A DNA stretch of 64,000 nt from contig NZ_AWRU01000001.1 of assembly GCF_000523515.1 (NCBI RefSeq), forward strand, positions 273,133 to 337,132, given 5' to 3'. Position 1 is the first letter of the stretch; each line of letters starts with the position of its first letter. The translations under genes were made by a program, and so were the position numbers. A model generated the notes under the pieces. The model saw only the letters and a program-made list of their open reading frames with translations, was not told the DNA's origin and did no database searches. The DNA comes from Pedobacter sp. V48 (GTDB lineage: Bacteria > Bacteroidota > Bacteroidia > Sphingobacteriales > Sphingobacteriaceae). This document shows positions 9,708 through 16,489 of the stretch, piece by piece.

Positions 9708-10640
9708 ATGTTAAGCAGGGTTGCTGAAAGCCTATACTGGCTGAGCCGTTATATCGAAAGAACAGATGGCATGCTACGCATGCTTAAAATAAATTACGCT
9801 TCCTCGCAAGATGCGATCTCAGAGTTTTCATGGAGTCCGGTTATGCACTTATTTTGCGACCGGAATGACGAAAGACTGGAGGCCATGGAATTTAACAGTC
9901 GTACTGTACTACAATACATGGTGATTGACAAGGAGAACCCCAACTCTATCCTCAACATCATCACACAAGTACGGGAAAATGCAAGAAGCGTGCAAGACCA
10001 CATTACCAAAGACGTATGGCAGTGTCTAAATGAATATTACCATACAGTAAAGGACCCTAAACTAAACGCCATGTTGAAAAAAGACGACCCGATATCCGTA
10101 TTAGACATTCTGATTAAACAAGGAATGCTGTTTTATGGCATTACAGAAATCACCATGGCAAGGAACGAAGGAAGTAGCTTTATGCGCATCGGGAAATACC
10201 TGGAGCGCAGTATTCAATCGGTAAATATATTGGACATTAAATTTGGATCGGTAGACCACAACCCGGACTTACTGACAAACACCAACTACTGGAAACACCT
10301 TTTGTTTTCTATAGGCGGATACGAACTGTACCTAAAAACCTATAGACAGGGTTTTGAAGCCGAAAACGTACTTGACCAGGTTGTACTGAACAATGAATTT
10401 CCGAGGTCTGTTATCTATTGTATCAATCAACTGTTCAAATATTTTGAAAGATTAAAAGGCGACGGGCACATTACCGCAGGAAATCTTGCTTTCCTTATTG
10501 GCAGGCTCCAAAGCAAAGTAAAATACAGTTCTATAAAGGGTTTAAAAAAAGGAGACCTTCACCTATACCTCGCGGAAATAAAATCCGAACTCTATGGCAT
10601 AGGAAATGCCTTTAATCAAACTTGTTTCAACATATACTAA
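9708..10640 (+). CDS. Alpha-E domain protein (DUF403, COG2307)
   Basis: 310-aa all-helical protein with the family start MLSRVAESLYWLSRYIERTDGMLRM and a second conserved segment FMRIGKYLERSIQSVNILD. It has no signal peptide. The function of the alpha-E domain is not established; it nearly always neighbours or is fused to the permuted ATP-grasp protein, so it is thought to assist that enzyme or bind its substrate. It follows the ATP-grasp gene after 29 bases and precedes the transglutaminase start by 5 bases, so the three are almost certainly one operon. Confidence 0.93.
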   Translation: MLSRVAESLYWLSRYIERTDGMLRMLKINYASSQDAISEFSWSPVMHLFCDRNDERLEAMEFNSRTVLQYMVIDKENPNSILNIITQVRENARSVQDHITKDVWQCLNEYYHTVKDPKLNAMLKKDDPISVLDILIKQGMLFYGITEITMARNEGSSFMRIGKYLERSIQSVNILDIKFGSVDHNPDLLTNTNYWKHLLFSIGGYELYLKTYRQGFEAENVLDQVVLNNEFPRSVIYCINQLFKYFERLKGDGHITAGNLAFLIGRLQSKVKYSSIKGLKKGDLHLYLAEIKSELYGIGNAFNQTCFNIY

Positions 10641-10645
10641 GCACC

Positions 10646-11629
10646 ATGCCGGAATTTAAAATCAAACACATCACCAAATACACTTACGAATCTCCGGTAA
10701 GAGAAAGCGTAAACCACATTATCCTCTACCCTATTGAAGATCAATTCCAGAGCGTAATTAAGCACACCCTTAAAATTTCGGGCAATCCGAAAGTAGATGT
10801 ATTTACTGACTATTATGGCAATAAAATTGGCTTCTTTGCTTATAGCGAGCGACACAGAGAGCTAGAAATCTATTCAGAACTTACTGTGGCCACCATAGCT
10901 AAAGAACTCCCATCAGAAACCATGTTCAGTGAGATGCAGTGGATGGAACTTGAAAAACTACGGTATCAGGTTCCCTATATTGATTACCTGAAATGGGAAG
11001 CTTTTAATGAACTTGATGAACTCAAAAAGATCACAGAACAATTCCTGCAGTCGGATTTAACGCCCTATCGGGTAGCCATGGACTATTGTCAATATGTATA
11101 TGGACATTTCAAATACATACAGGGTGTAACAACAGTACAAACTCAGATAGATGAAATCTGGCAAATCAAATCAGGTGTCTGTCAGGACTTCGCACATATT
11201 CTCTGCCAGATGTTGCGTATGGCTAAAATCCCGGCAAAATATGTAAGTGGCTACATTTGTCCCAATAAAAACGGCATTCGCGGAGAAGGTGCCACCCATG
11301 CCTGGGTAGAAGCTTACATACCCGACTATGGCTGGCTGGGTTTAGACCCGACAAATAACTGCATTGCTAACGAAACATATGTAAGATTGGCGCTAGGCAG
11401 AAGTTTTACGGACTGTTCTCCGGTAAAAGGTGTTTACAAAGGTCCATCCAATCATAAGCTTACCGTTCAGGTAATTATTGGTTACGACAACGGGACATCA
11501 GATACACAAGAATCTTTCGCCGAAGAGAATGACTTAATCGCAGTGTCTGTGATTCCTACACAAGGCAATAGCTACCGTCGGAATCTGGAGCTTATGCAGC
11601 AAATTCAACAACAACAACAACAACAATGA
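10646..11629 (+). CDS. Transglutaminase-like protein with polyglutamine C-terminus
   Basis: 327-aa cytoplasmic transglutaminase-like protein, third gene of the ATP-grasp/alpha-E trio. The ATG at 10646 was chosen over a TTG at 10622 that would overlap the previous gene. The N-terminal 'HITKYTYESPVRES' is the usual bacterial transglutaminase N-terminal region; the catalytic domain has Cys179 in GVCQDFAH, His218 in GATHAWVEAY and Asp234 in GLDPTNN. In this gene context it is likely to cleave or form an amide bond on the product of the ATP-grasp enzyme. Odd point: the last residues are QQIQQQQQQQ, encoded by seven CAA codons before the stop, a simple-sequence tail that is likely variable between strains. 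Confidence 0.93.
   Translation: MPEFKIKHITKYTYESPVRESVNHIILYPIEDQFQSVIKHTLKISGNPKVDVFTDYYGNKIGFFAYSERHRELEIYSELTVATIAKELPSETMFSEMQWMELEKLRYQVPYIDYLKWEAFNELDELKKITEQFLQSDLTPYRVAMDYCQYVYGHFKYIQGVTTVQTQIDEIWQIKSGVCQDFAHILCQMLRMAKIPAKYVSGYICPNKNGIRGEGATHAWVEAYIPDYGWLGLDPTNNCIANETYVRLALGRSFTDCSPVKGVYKGPSNHKLTVQVIIGYDNGTSDTQESFAEENDLIAVSVIPTQGNSYRRNLELMQQIQQQQQQQ
11606..11626 (+). repeat. Trinucleotide microsatellite (CAA)7 at the gene end
   Basis: Seven uninterrupted CAA codons lie directly before the TGA stop of the transglutaminase gene and give a glutamine tail. Repeat-number changes would stay in frame and only alter tail length. Confidence 0.9.
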
Positions 11630-11650
11630 AAAGTACTAGATAACACCAGA

Positions 11651-12771
11651 TCAGTGCACATCAAAATCTAAGCGATAATTGAACTTAAACTTCAAATCAC
11701 TGTTGTCGGTTATTTTACTCACATAGAAATTAATAGGAACACCATAATCTGCATTTGAATAGCTTCCTCCGGCCGCTAGGGACTTAACGAACAGCTGAAC
11801 CTGATCATAGCCCCTAGCGGCCTCAATGTTACTGACATCCACAGCTTTAAAACCCCGCATGTATACTGTAACAACAGCCTCAGTAAATAAATTTTTATCT
11901 TCAACACTTCCCTGGCCGTTTTGAACGTTCTGGAAAGATGCTTTTATTTGCTGGAAAGAAGCATCAGATTCAATGGCAATGATGGCGCTGCGACCATAAG
12001 TTACATTACTAACATACACCGGATTACCTGATATTAACGCCGGATCAACACCAGCCTCAAAAATCCTATGCTCACTGGCAGGAAAGTCAACCGCAATATT
12101 GAACAATGACAGTTCATAATTAATAAAAAAACCAGTTTTCTTTTTGATATTACCCTTATCGTTAGCTTTTTTTTTACTAACTGGGAAAAATCCCAGTTCT
12201 TGCCGGTTGTGATCGAAATTTCACTATAATTCCTGAATTCAGTGCCATTGCTATAAGTGAAACCATCTACTTGTTTTCCGTTAGCCTTTAAAGAATTTTT
12301 AATAAAGTCATTTGAGCCCGCCAATGAAGGTATGAGCGTTGTCATAAATGGATCAAAACTAGGTGAGGTACTGTAAATAACCAGCGGATTTTGCTTGTAA
12401 ACAGTGAACACAAATGGCTTATAAAGCAAGTTCTCCATACTGTCCCCCTGAAGTAAGGCTCCTGGAAATATGTTGTTATTAACCAACCCCGGAAAAGACA
12501 AAGCGCCATCCCTAAAATCTTCAGCCGTTTGCACCTTAAAAGAGATGCCAGCGCTATCTGCCCAAACACTATCGGACACCACTGCATACCAGGCGTTTTT
12601 ATTCACGGCCGATCTTATAGAATCAATTTTAAAAGCCTTAGCACTCACCTTAGGTTCTTCAGTAACCGGAGGAGTAACGGTTGGCGGTACAAGAGATTCA
12701 GTTTTCTCTGCCTTTTTACAGGCAATAAAAGTAGATGAAAGCAATAAAAGCAGAATGAAATAACGGATCAT
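11651..12771 (-). pseudogene. Cholesterol-dependent-cytolysin-like (CDCL) lipoprotein without domain 4, interrupted by a frameshift
   Basis: Two overlapping reading frames (12771 to 12034 and 12106 to 11651) join into one protein if one base is added to the run of nine T at 12167-12175 (A on the coding strand). The restored product is 373 aa. It starts with a lipoprotein signal (lipobox FIAC, Cys18) and a Pro/Thr-rich linker. IFPGALLQGD (101-110) matches the LYPGALL segment of pore-forming cytolysins; LFNIAVDFP (223-231) and YVSNVTYGR (253-261) match the YYTVSVD and YVSSVAYGR strands; YSNADYGVPINF (near 338-349) matches the NPGVPISY region. The protein ends there, so the cholesterol-binding domain 4 and its Trp-rich undecapeptide are absent. 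Related domain-4-lacking proteins are known from Bacteroidota. As sequenced, translation stops about 43 codons after the shift. It may be a true pseudogene, a phase-variable gene or a sequencing error. Confidence 0.72.
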
Positions 12772-12840
12772 AGAAAGCGTATAGTGGTTTTACATAGAGA
12801 GATGACAGCAAAGATATCATTATATAGCTATCAATTCCTT

Positions 12841-13320
12841 TTAGGGGGCTGAACTGATAAATTCATAGTCAAGGGTCTGCCCGTTGCCGGAAACGATTGC
12901 TTTTACGGTTCCACCTTTCCGGGTATAAGCAATCTTTTTAGGAAAGTCGTGTTCGGGGTTTTCACATACGAAGGCATCTTTGCTGATGGAGGTCAGCTTG
13001 AAATTAACAGGTCCAGAATCACCGGTAACAGTAACGGTATAAAAGATATCGCCTCCCTTGATGCTTAACTCCAGTTCTTCTACAAAAACAATTTCCTTTC
13101 CCTTAAGCGTCACACCCTTTCCTGTGAATTTAGTATTAGACACCTTAGACCAGTTTTCATACCCTGATTGCCCGGGTTTGGAATTTGTGCGCTGCCACTT
13201 ACCGATCAGCCAATGTAGTCTTTTAAATTTTTGAGCCGTGTTTTCCTGTCCGCATACCATGTTACTGAAGCCGAAAATAAACATAACAGAAATAAGGAGA
13301 GAGAATCGTTGAATTTTCAT
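12841..13320 (-). CDS. DUF6265-type exported lipocalin-like protein
   Basis: 159-aa exported protein with signal peptide MKIQRFSLLISVMFIFGFS and probable cleavage before QENTAQ. The mature sequence shows the family pattern: HWLIGKWQR at the start, then alternating beta strands, and ENPEHDFPKKIAYTRKGG near residue 120, as in DUF6265 and related lipocalin-like beta-barrels. No enzymatic residues can be assigned. It lies 70 bases upstream of the frameshifted cytolysin-like gene on the same strand, and 72 bases downstream of the AraC regulator gene, so a joint transcript is possible. Confidence 0.8.
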   Translation of the reverse strand: MKIQRFSLLISVMFIFGFSNMVCGQENTAQKFKRLHWLIGKWQRTNSKPGQSGYENWSKVSNTKFTGKGVTLKGKEIVFVEELELSIKGGDIFYTVTVTGDSGPVNFKLTSISKDAFVCENPEHDFPKKIAYTRKGGTVKAIVSGNGQTLDYEFISSAP

Positions 13321-13392
13321 AATCTTTTTCTTTCAAAATTACGATTGAGCAATGTTTGTGTATTGTACAAAACCGACGATGGTTACAGAAAA

Positions 13393-14190
13393 TCATTTAT
13401 TGAGAAAGAAGTTGGCCATATTTGGCGCTTCAAAAAAATAAGCAGAGGGATCTTCACCCGTAAAAGCTTTAAAGTTGCGAATGAAATGAGATTGGTCGTA
13501 ATAACCTGACTCATAGACAATATCTGACCAGCTGCGTTTTTTATCCCTGATCAGCTGAAATATATAATTGAAACGGATGATCCGTGCGTAATATTTCGGC
13601 GGGAGCCCTATGTACTTTTTGAAAAGCCGCTGAAGCTGACGTTCGCTCTTCTTCCCTGCCAGACACAGATCCTTAACACTTGCCTTACCGTTGGAATCAA
13701 AGATAAGCTGCAGCACTTCCTCTAAAGGATTTTCAGTAGCTGATTTACTAAGCGCGAGAAAATGGTCATCCAGACGCTGTTTAAGAATCTGCTCGTTTTC
13801 AAAAGGAAGAAATCGATCCTTCAACCCGGCCAGCTCCGGATGAGGAAAGGTATCCAGGGCAACAATCTGATCAAGATAACATTCCATGTTCAGACCGAAG
13901 AGCTGGGTAAGCGCCGCGGGTTTGAGTTTAATGGCAAAAGAGCCGGTCTCTGCTGTATTCTCCAGGTGAAAATTGCTGCTGATCTGCCCAGCCAGCAGGT
14001 TTGCTGTTTGCGTATACCAGGGTCCGCTTGTTTTGGCCCTGTAGACGCTGCCGTAGTTAAAAATAAGCTCTGTAAACCCATCGGGAATAATTTTCTCTAC
14101 CCGTGGCGCAGGATCATCACTGTGCATCATCCAGTAGCATTCGATCAACTTTTCTAAACTTGGATGAGGTGATATCCTGGTGAATTTCAT
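13393..14190 (-). CDS. AraC-family transcriptional regulator with DUF6597 N-terminal domain
   Basis: 265-aa DNA-binding regulator. The N-terminal 130 residues ('PHPSLEKLIECYWMM...IIPDGFTELIFNYG') are the DUF6597 type found ahead of AraC helix-turn-helix domains. The C-terminal domain (about 160-260) has both helices: SVKDLCLAGKKSERQLQRLFKKYIG and SWSDIVYESGYYDQSHFIRNFKAFTG. It is divergent from the ArsR gene at 14300 with a 109-base shared gap. Its targets cannot be told from sequence; the genes just downstream on the same strand (DUF6265 protein and cytolysin-like lipoprotein) are candidates. Confidence 0.9.
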   Translation of the reverse strand: MKFTRISPHPSLEKLIECYWMMHSDDPAPRVEKIIPDGFTELIFNYGSVYRAKTSGPWYTQTANLLAGQISSNFHLENTAETGSFAIKLKPAALTQLFGLNMECYLDQIVALDTFPHPELAGLKDRFLPFENEQILKQRLDDHFLALSKSATENPLEEVLQLIFDSNGKASVKDLCLAGKKSERQLQRLFKKYIGLPPKYYARIIRFNYIFQLIRDKKRSWSDIVYESGYYDQSHFIRNFKAFTGEDPSAYFFEAPNMANFFLNK

Positions 14191-14246
14191 GAGATAGTAA
14201 TTGAAATATAAATATATAAACGATTGCCAAAAAAATTGATTTTAAA

Positions 14247-14278
14247 TTTGCGTAACCAAATGGTATCCCATATATTTG
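14247..14278 (+). promoter_or_regulatory. Bacteroidota-type sigma-A promoter of the ArsR-SRPBCC operon
   Basis: A -33 box TTTG at 14247-14250 and a -7 box TATATTTG at 14271-14278 are separated by 20 bases, matching the known Bacteroidota consensus TTTG-N19/21-TAnnTTTG. The expected transcription start is a few bases after 14278, about 15-20 bases before the ATG at 14300. Confidence 0.75.
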
Positions 14279-14291
14279 TAACCACATGGTT
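14252..14291. promoter_or_regulatory. Two palindromic operator candidates flanking the -7 box
   Basis: GTAACCAAATGGTA (14252-14265) and GTAACCACATGGTT (14278-14291) share a GTAACCA-N2/3-TGGT core, each a near-palindrome ACCA-N2-TGGT, with centres 26 bases apart. The first fills the spacer between -33 and -7, the second covers the expected transcription start. Their placement fits autorepression by the ArsR-type protein encoded immediately downstream; this is inference from position. Confidence 0.6.
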
Positions 14292-14299
14292 TCGAATAT

Positions 14300-14653
14300 A
14301 TGGAATTAAGAAGAGATGTATTTCAGGCAATCTCCGACCCCACCAGGCGTGAGATTATTGATTTACTGAGTGATCAATCCTTGAACCTCAATGCAGTTGC
14401 AGGACATTTCAGCATCACCCGGCCAGCTATATCCAAACACATCAAAATTCTGGAAGAGTGCGGGTTAATAACGGTGAAGCAGGACGGCCGGGAGCGCTAT
14501 TGCAGAGCTGATGTACATAAGCTAAAAGAAATCGACAAATGGCTGAATCGATACAGGAAATTCTGGAACCATAAACTAGATGCCCTTGGCGATTTTCTGG
14601 AGCGCGGGGAAAACGAAAAATCATCAGAAGATAATCCACTTAAAAACAAGTAA
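14300..14653 (+). CDS. ArsR-family winged-helix transcriptional repressor
   Basis: 117-aa helix-turn-helix protein with the typical opening VFQAISDPTRREIIDLLS, the recognition helix region ITRPAISKHIKILEECGLI and the wing VKQDGRERYCRA. No cysteine metal-binding motif of the ArsR/SmtB metal sensors is present, so it is probably not a metal sensor. It is followed after two bases by an AHSA1-type SRPBCC gene, a very common pair in which the repressor controls the operon. Promoter and operator candidates are listed at 14247-14291. Confidence 0.92.
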   Translation: MELRRDVFQAISDPTRREIIDLLSDQSLNLNAVAGHFSITRPAISKHIKILEECGLITVKQDGRERYCRADVHKLKEIDKWLNRYRKFWNHKLDALGDFLERGENEKSSEDNPLKNK

Positions 14654-14655
14654 TT

Positions 14656-15102
14656 ATGGAAACAAAACCACTAATTGTAGAACGCAGCTATAATGCACCA
14701 ATTGAAAAGGTATGGAAAGCCATTACCAATAAGGACCAGATGAAAGAATGGTACTTTGAACTTGAAGAATTCAAAGCAGAAAAGGGATTCAAATTCCAAT
14801 TTAGCGGGGGTGATGAAAAGGAGCAATACCTCCATGTTTGCGAAGTGATTTTTGTGGATCCACCCAATAAGCTAAGTTACAGCTGGACTTACCCTGAACA
14901 TAACGATGGGTATTCCGTGGTCACCTGGGAACTTTTTAAGGATGGAGAACAAAAAACCCGGTTAAAACTGACCCATGAAGGGCTTGGCAGTTTCCCTAAA
15001 GACAGCCCGAATTTTGCTGTCACCAGCTTTACTGAAGGTTGGAATTTTATACTTGGAAAGTCACTAAAAAATTACCTGGAGCAGGATAGCAAGCAGCCAT
15101 AA
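14656..15102 (+). CDS. SRPBCC-domain protein of the AHSA1 (Hsp90 ATPase activator-like) family
   Basis: 148-aa START/Bet v 1-fold protein, cytoplasmic. The opening VERSYNAPIEKVWKAITNKDQMKEWYF and the later SYSWTYPEHNDGYSVVTWEL and LTHEGLG are typical for the family, which binds hydrophobic ligands in a central cavity; specific ligands are unknown for most bacterial members. It starts two bases after the ArsR stop and is followed by a strong terminator at 15123-15154, so the operon has two genes. Confidence 0.92.
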   Translation: METKPLIVERSYNAPIEKVWKAITNKDQMKEWYFELEEFKAEKGFKFQFSGGDEKEQYLHVCEVIFVDPPNKLSYSWTYPEHNDGYSVVTWELFKDGEQKTRLKLTHEGLGSFPKDSPNFAVTSFTEGWNFILGKSLKNYLEQDSKQP

Positions 15103-15122
15103 GTTTTATAGCAAACATCGTC

Positions 15123-15154
15123 ATCTTCTTTGGTTAGCCAAAGGAGATTTTTTA
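15123..15154 (+). terminator. Rho-independent terminator after the ArsR-SRPBCC operon
   Basis: ATCTTCTTTGG pairs with CCAAAGGAGAT around a TTAG loop (11 bp with one G-U pair), followed at once by a T-rich run. It lies 20 bases after the stop at 15102. Confidence 0.85.
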
Positions 15155-15380
15155 TTTAATGGCTACGTTGATCACCATGGCAATGTGGCTATTAAAGAAA
15201 CTAAATAGGAAATGAACAGCATTTTTAAAAAAAGGCAGGGTGAACTTTCGTTATCTCTGGTTTATCGTGACTTAGCGTTGCATAAGTCCCTGTTTTATCA
15301 TTATCCAAGGCCTGACCAGAAAACTTTCCCGACCTGAATTCATACCAAAGATTCATCCAATTTTTCGGCAATCAACAACA

Positions 15381-15623
15381 CTACTTTCCGCTCTCATTAA
15401 AAAGAAACCTGTCGATAAGATTGTCTAAATATTCCCTCGACAGCAATGCAGGATCGTGATACTGCATTGTCATCGTCTCTTCATCCACAATGAGTTTGCC
15501 ATTAGTGGAATGGATCACAAAAGTATTGTCCTGAACAAAACTGGAAACATAAGTGCCAATTTTCGGAGAGATTTCTGAGAGCCTGAACATTAATTCGTGA
15601 AAGATAAATACGGGATAATTCAT
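15381..15623 (-). CDS. Small orphan protein, paralogue of the gene at 41584
   Basis: 80-aa soluble protein of unknown family (MNYPVFIFHELMFRLSEI...). It aligns along its length with the 79-aa protein encoded at 41584-41823: both start with an aromatic-rich V-x-I-x-EL helix, share IGxYxS near residue 22, VI-T near 36, and (Q/Y)(F/H)(N/D)(N/D/P)PAL(L/I)S in the last third. The presence of two divergent copies supports that both are real genes. No function can be assigned. The downstream gap to 15102 holds only the operon terminator and short frames without support. Confidence 0.6.
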   Translation of the reverse strand: MNYPVFIFHELMFRLSEISPKIGTYVSSFVQDNTFVIHSTNGKLIVDEETMTMQYHDPALLSREYLDNLIDRFLFNESGK

Positions 15624-15707
15624 AAGCCAAAATTAAATGAAGTAAACTTGAATTTGAGATTGTCATTTTGTAATCAGCACCAATTTTGATTACATAAATT
15701 TAATGGT

Positions 15708-15751
15708 AAAAAACGAAGAGGGTATGCGCATTGGAAATAGTCAGGCCCTCT
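15708..15751 (-). terminator. Probable terminator of the 53-residue small gene
   Basis: On the minus strand AGAGGG (15751-15746) pairs with CCCTCT (15722-15717) across a 23-base loop, followed by TCG and six T (15713-15708). It overlaps the stop codon of the small gene ending at 15750. The long loop lowers confidence. Confidence 0.45.
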
Positions 15752-15911
15752 ATTTTTTAGTATCGGAATGTAACAGTTCGTCGGACTGCTTCTTCAACTC
15801 ATCCAGCTTTTGATTAGTTTGCTGACTTCTTTTTCTTAGCTTAATCAGTCGTGTCAATAAATCGAGCATTTTCCCATTCGCAAGGGGCTTTTTTTCATTT
15901 AACTTTTCCAT
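15750..15911 (-). CDS. Small coiled-coil protein, 53 aa, unknown
   Basis: A short reading frame starting at ATG 15911 encodes a highly charged peptide with KMLDLLTRLIKLRKRSQQ and a QKLDELKKQSDELL heptad-like stretch, so it is probably a short amphipathic helix or coiled coil. It has no signal peptide or membrane segment. A terminator-like hairpin sits exactly at its stop. No family was recognised. It could be a real small gene; conservation has not been tested. Confidence 0.45.
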   Translation of the reverse strand: MEKLNEKKPLANGKMLDLLTRLIKLRKRSQQTNQKLDELKKQSDELLHSDTKK

Positions 15912-16101
15912 AAGCCAAGAATTCATTACCCGAATTTACGAGCAAATCATCAAACAATCAACACTTTAACACAAAACTTACAAACATTTATGAATTAGGC
16001 AAGCTACTATCTCCAGCATGGAAACAAAAATAGAAATGCACTAAAATGGCTTAAATAAACTTAATTCTAACGATATTGAATATTTTTTTTTGCCAGATAA
16101 T

Positions 16102-16281
16102 ATGAAAAACAAGCAAACTGCAAAGCATAAAAACATTGCCAGGACAAGTGCCATCTTGCCTTTTGTGATGGTGTTTACTAATCTTTGTTATGCGCGGGAA
16201 ACTGTAGCACTACAAAGGAACAGGATTTATGGCTCGGGTAAACGGAAAAAAACGGAGCGGCCAGGACACCTGCTAAAATGA
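16102..16281 (+). CDS. Putative small membrane or exported peptide, 59 aa
   Basis: An ATG at 16102 opens a 59-codon frame with a basic start (MKNKQTAKHKN), a short hydrophobic stretch (SAILPFVMVFTNLCYA) like a signal peptide, and a basic tail (GSGKRKKTERPGHLLK). A + strand hairpin with T-run lies 45 bases after the stop. No homologue family was recognised and codon use gives no strong support, so this is tentative. Confidence 0.3.
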   Translation: MKNKQTAKHKNIARTSAILPFVMVFTNLCYARETVALQRNRIYGSGKRKKTERPGHLLK

Positions 16282-16284
16282 TTA

Positions 16285-16353
16285 TTAATATTTGGTAAGG
16301 ATTCGCCCGTCATTTGGTTAGCCTCAAAAGCCCGATGGGTGTCGCGGCTTTTT
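16285..16353 (+). ncRNA. Intergenic element A: promoter-like box plus terminator hairpin, possible short RNA
   Basis: TTAATATTTGGTAAGGATT, 22 bases of less conserved sequence, then a hairpin in which AAAAGCC (16326-16332) pairs with GGCTTTT (16346-16352) and inner CGA with TCG. A second copy with the same plan lies at 42662-42731. ATATTTG resembles the -7 box of Bacteroidota promoters, so the element could yield an RNA of about 55 nt. It may alternatively be only the terminator of the small frame ending at 16281. Confidence 0.4.
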
Positions 16354-16371
16354 ACTGTAAAAAAATAAATT

Positions 16372-16411
16372 AAAAGCTGACCAGACGCTTAAAAATGCCT
16401 AGTCAGCTTTT
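16372..16411 (-). terminator. Terminator downstream of the phosphatase gene (near-symmetric)
   Basis: AAAAGCTGAC (16372-16381) pairs perfectly with GTCAGCTTTT (16402-16411). On the minus strand it is followed by a T-rich run, 79 bases after the stop of the metallophosphoesterase gene, so it ends the sigma/FecR/TonB/phosphatase transcript. Confidence 0.8.
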
Positions 16412-16489
16412 AATTTCCAGCCTGATGTTAAAGAAACTGCAAAGCAGCACGAGTCCAAAAGAACGCTTGCTTTTTCCAGTTTTATATCT

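Noticed and set aside
12034..12106. Programmed -1/+1 frameshifting in the cytolysin-like gene
   Set aside because: The long A-run is slippery, but no downstream stimulatory structure was evident and no family precedent is known to me; mutation or sequencing error is simpler.
13762..14157. A 131-codon + strand frame inside the AraC regulator gene
   Set aside because: Antisense to the DUF6597/AraC coding sequence, with no domain of its own.
15103..15209. A frame reading WLAKGDFLFNGYVDHHGNVA after the SRPBCC gene
   Set aside because: It looks protein-like but has no start codon and overlaps the strong terminator at 15123-15154; a decayed fragment cannot be supported.
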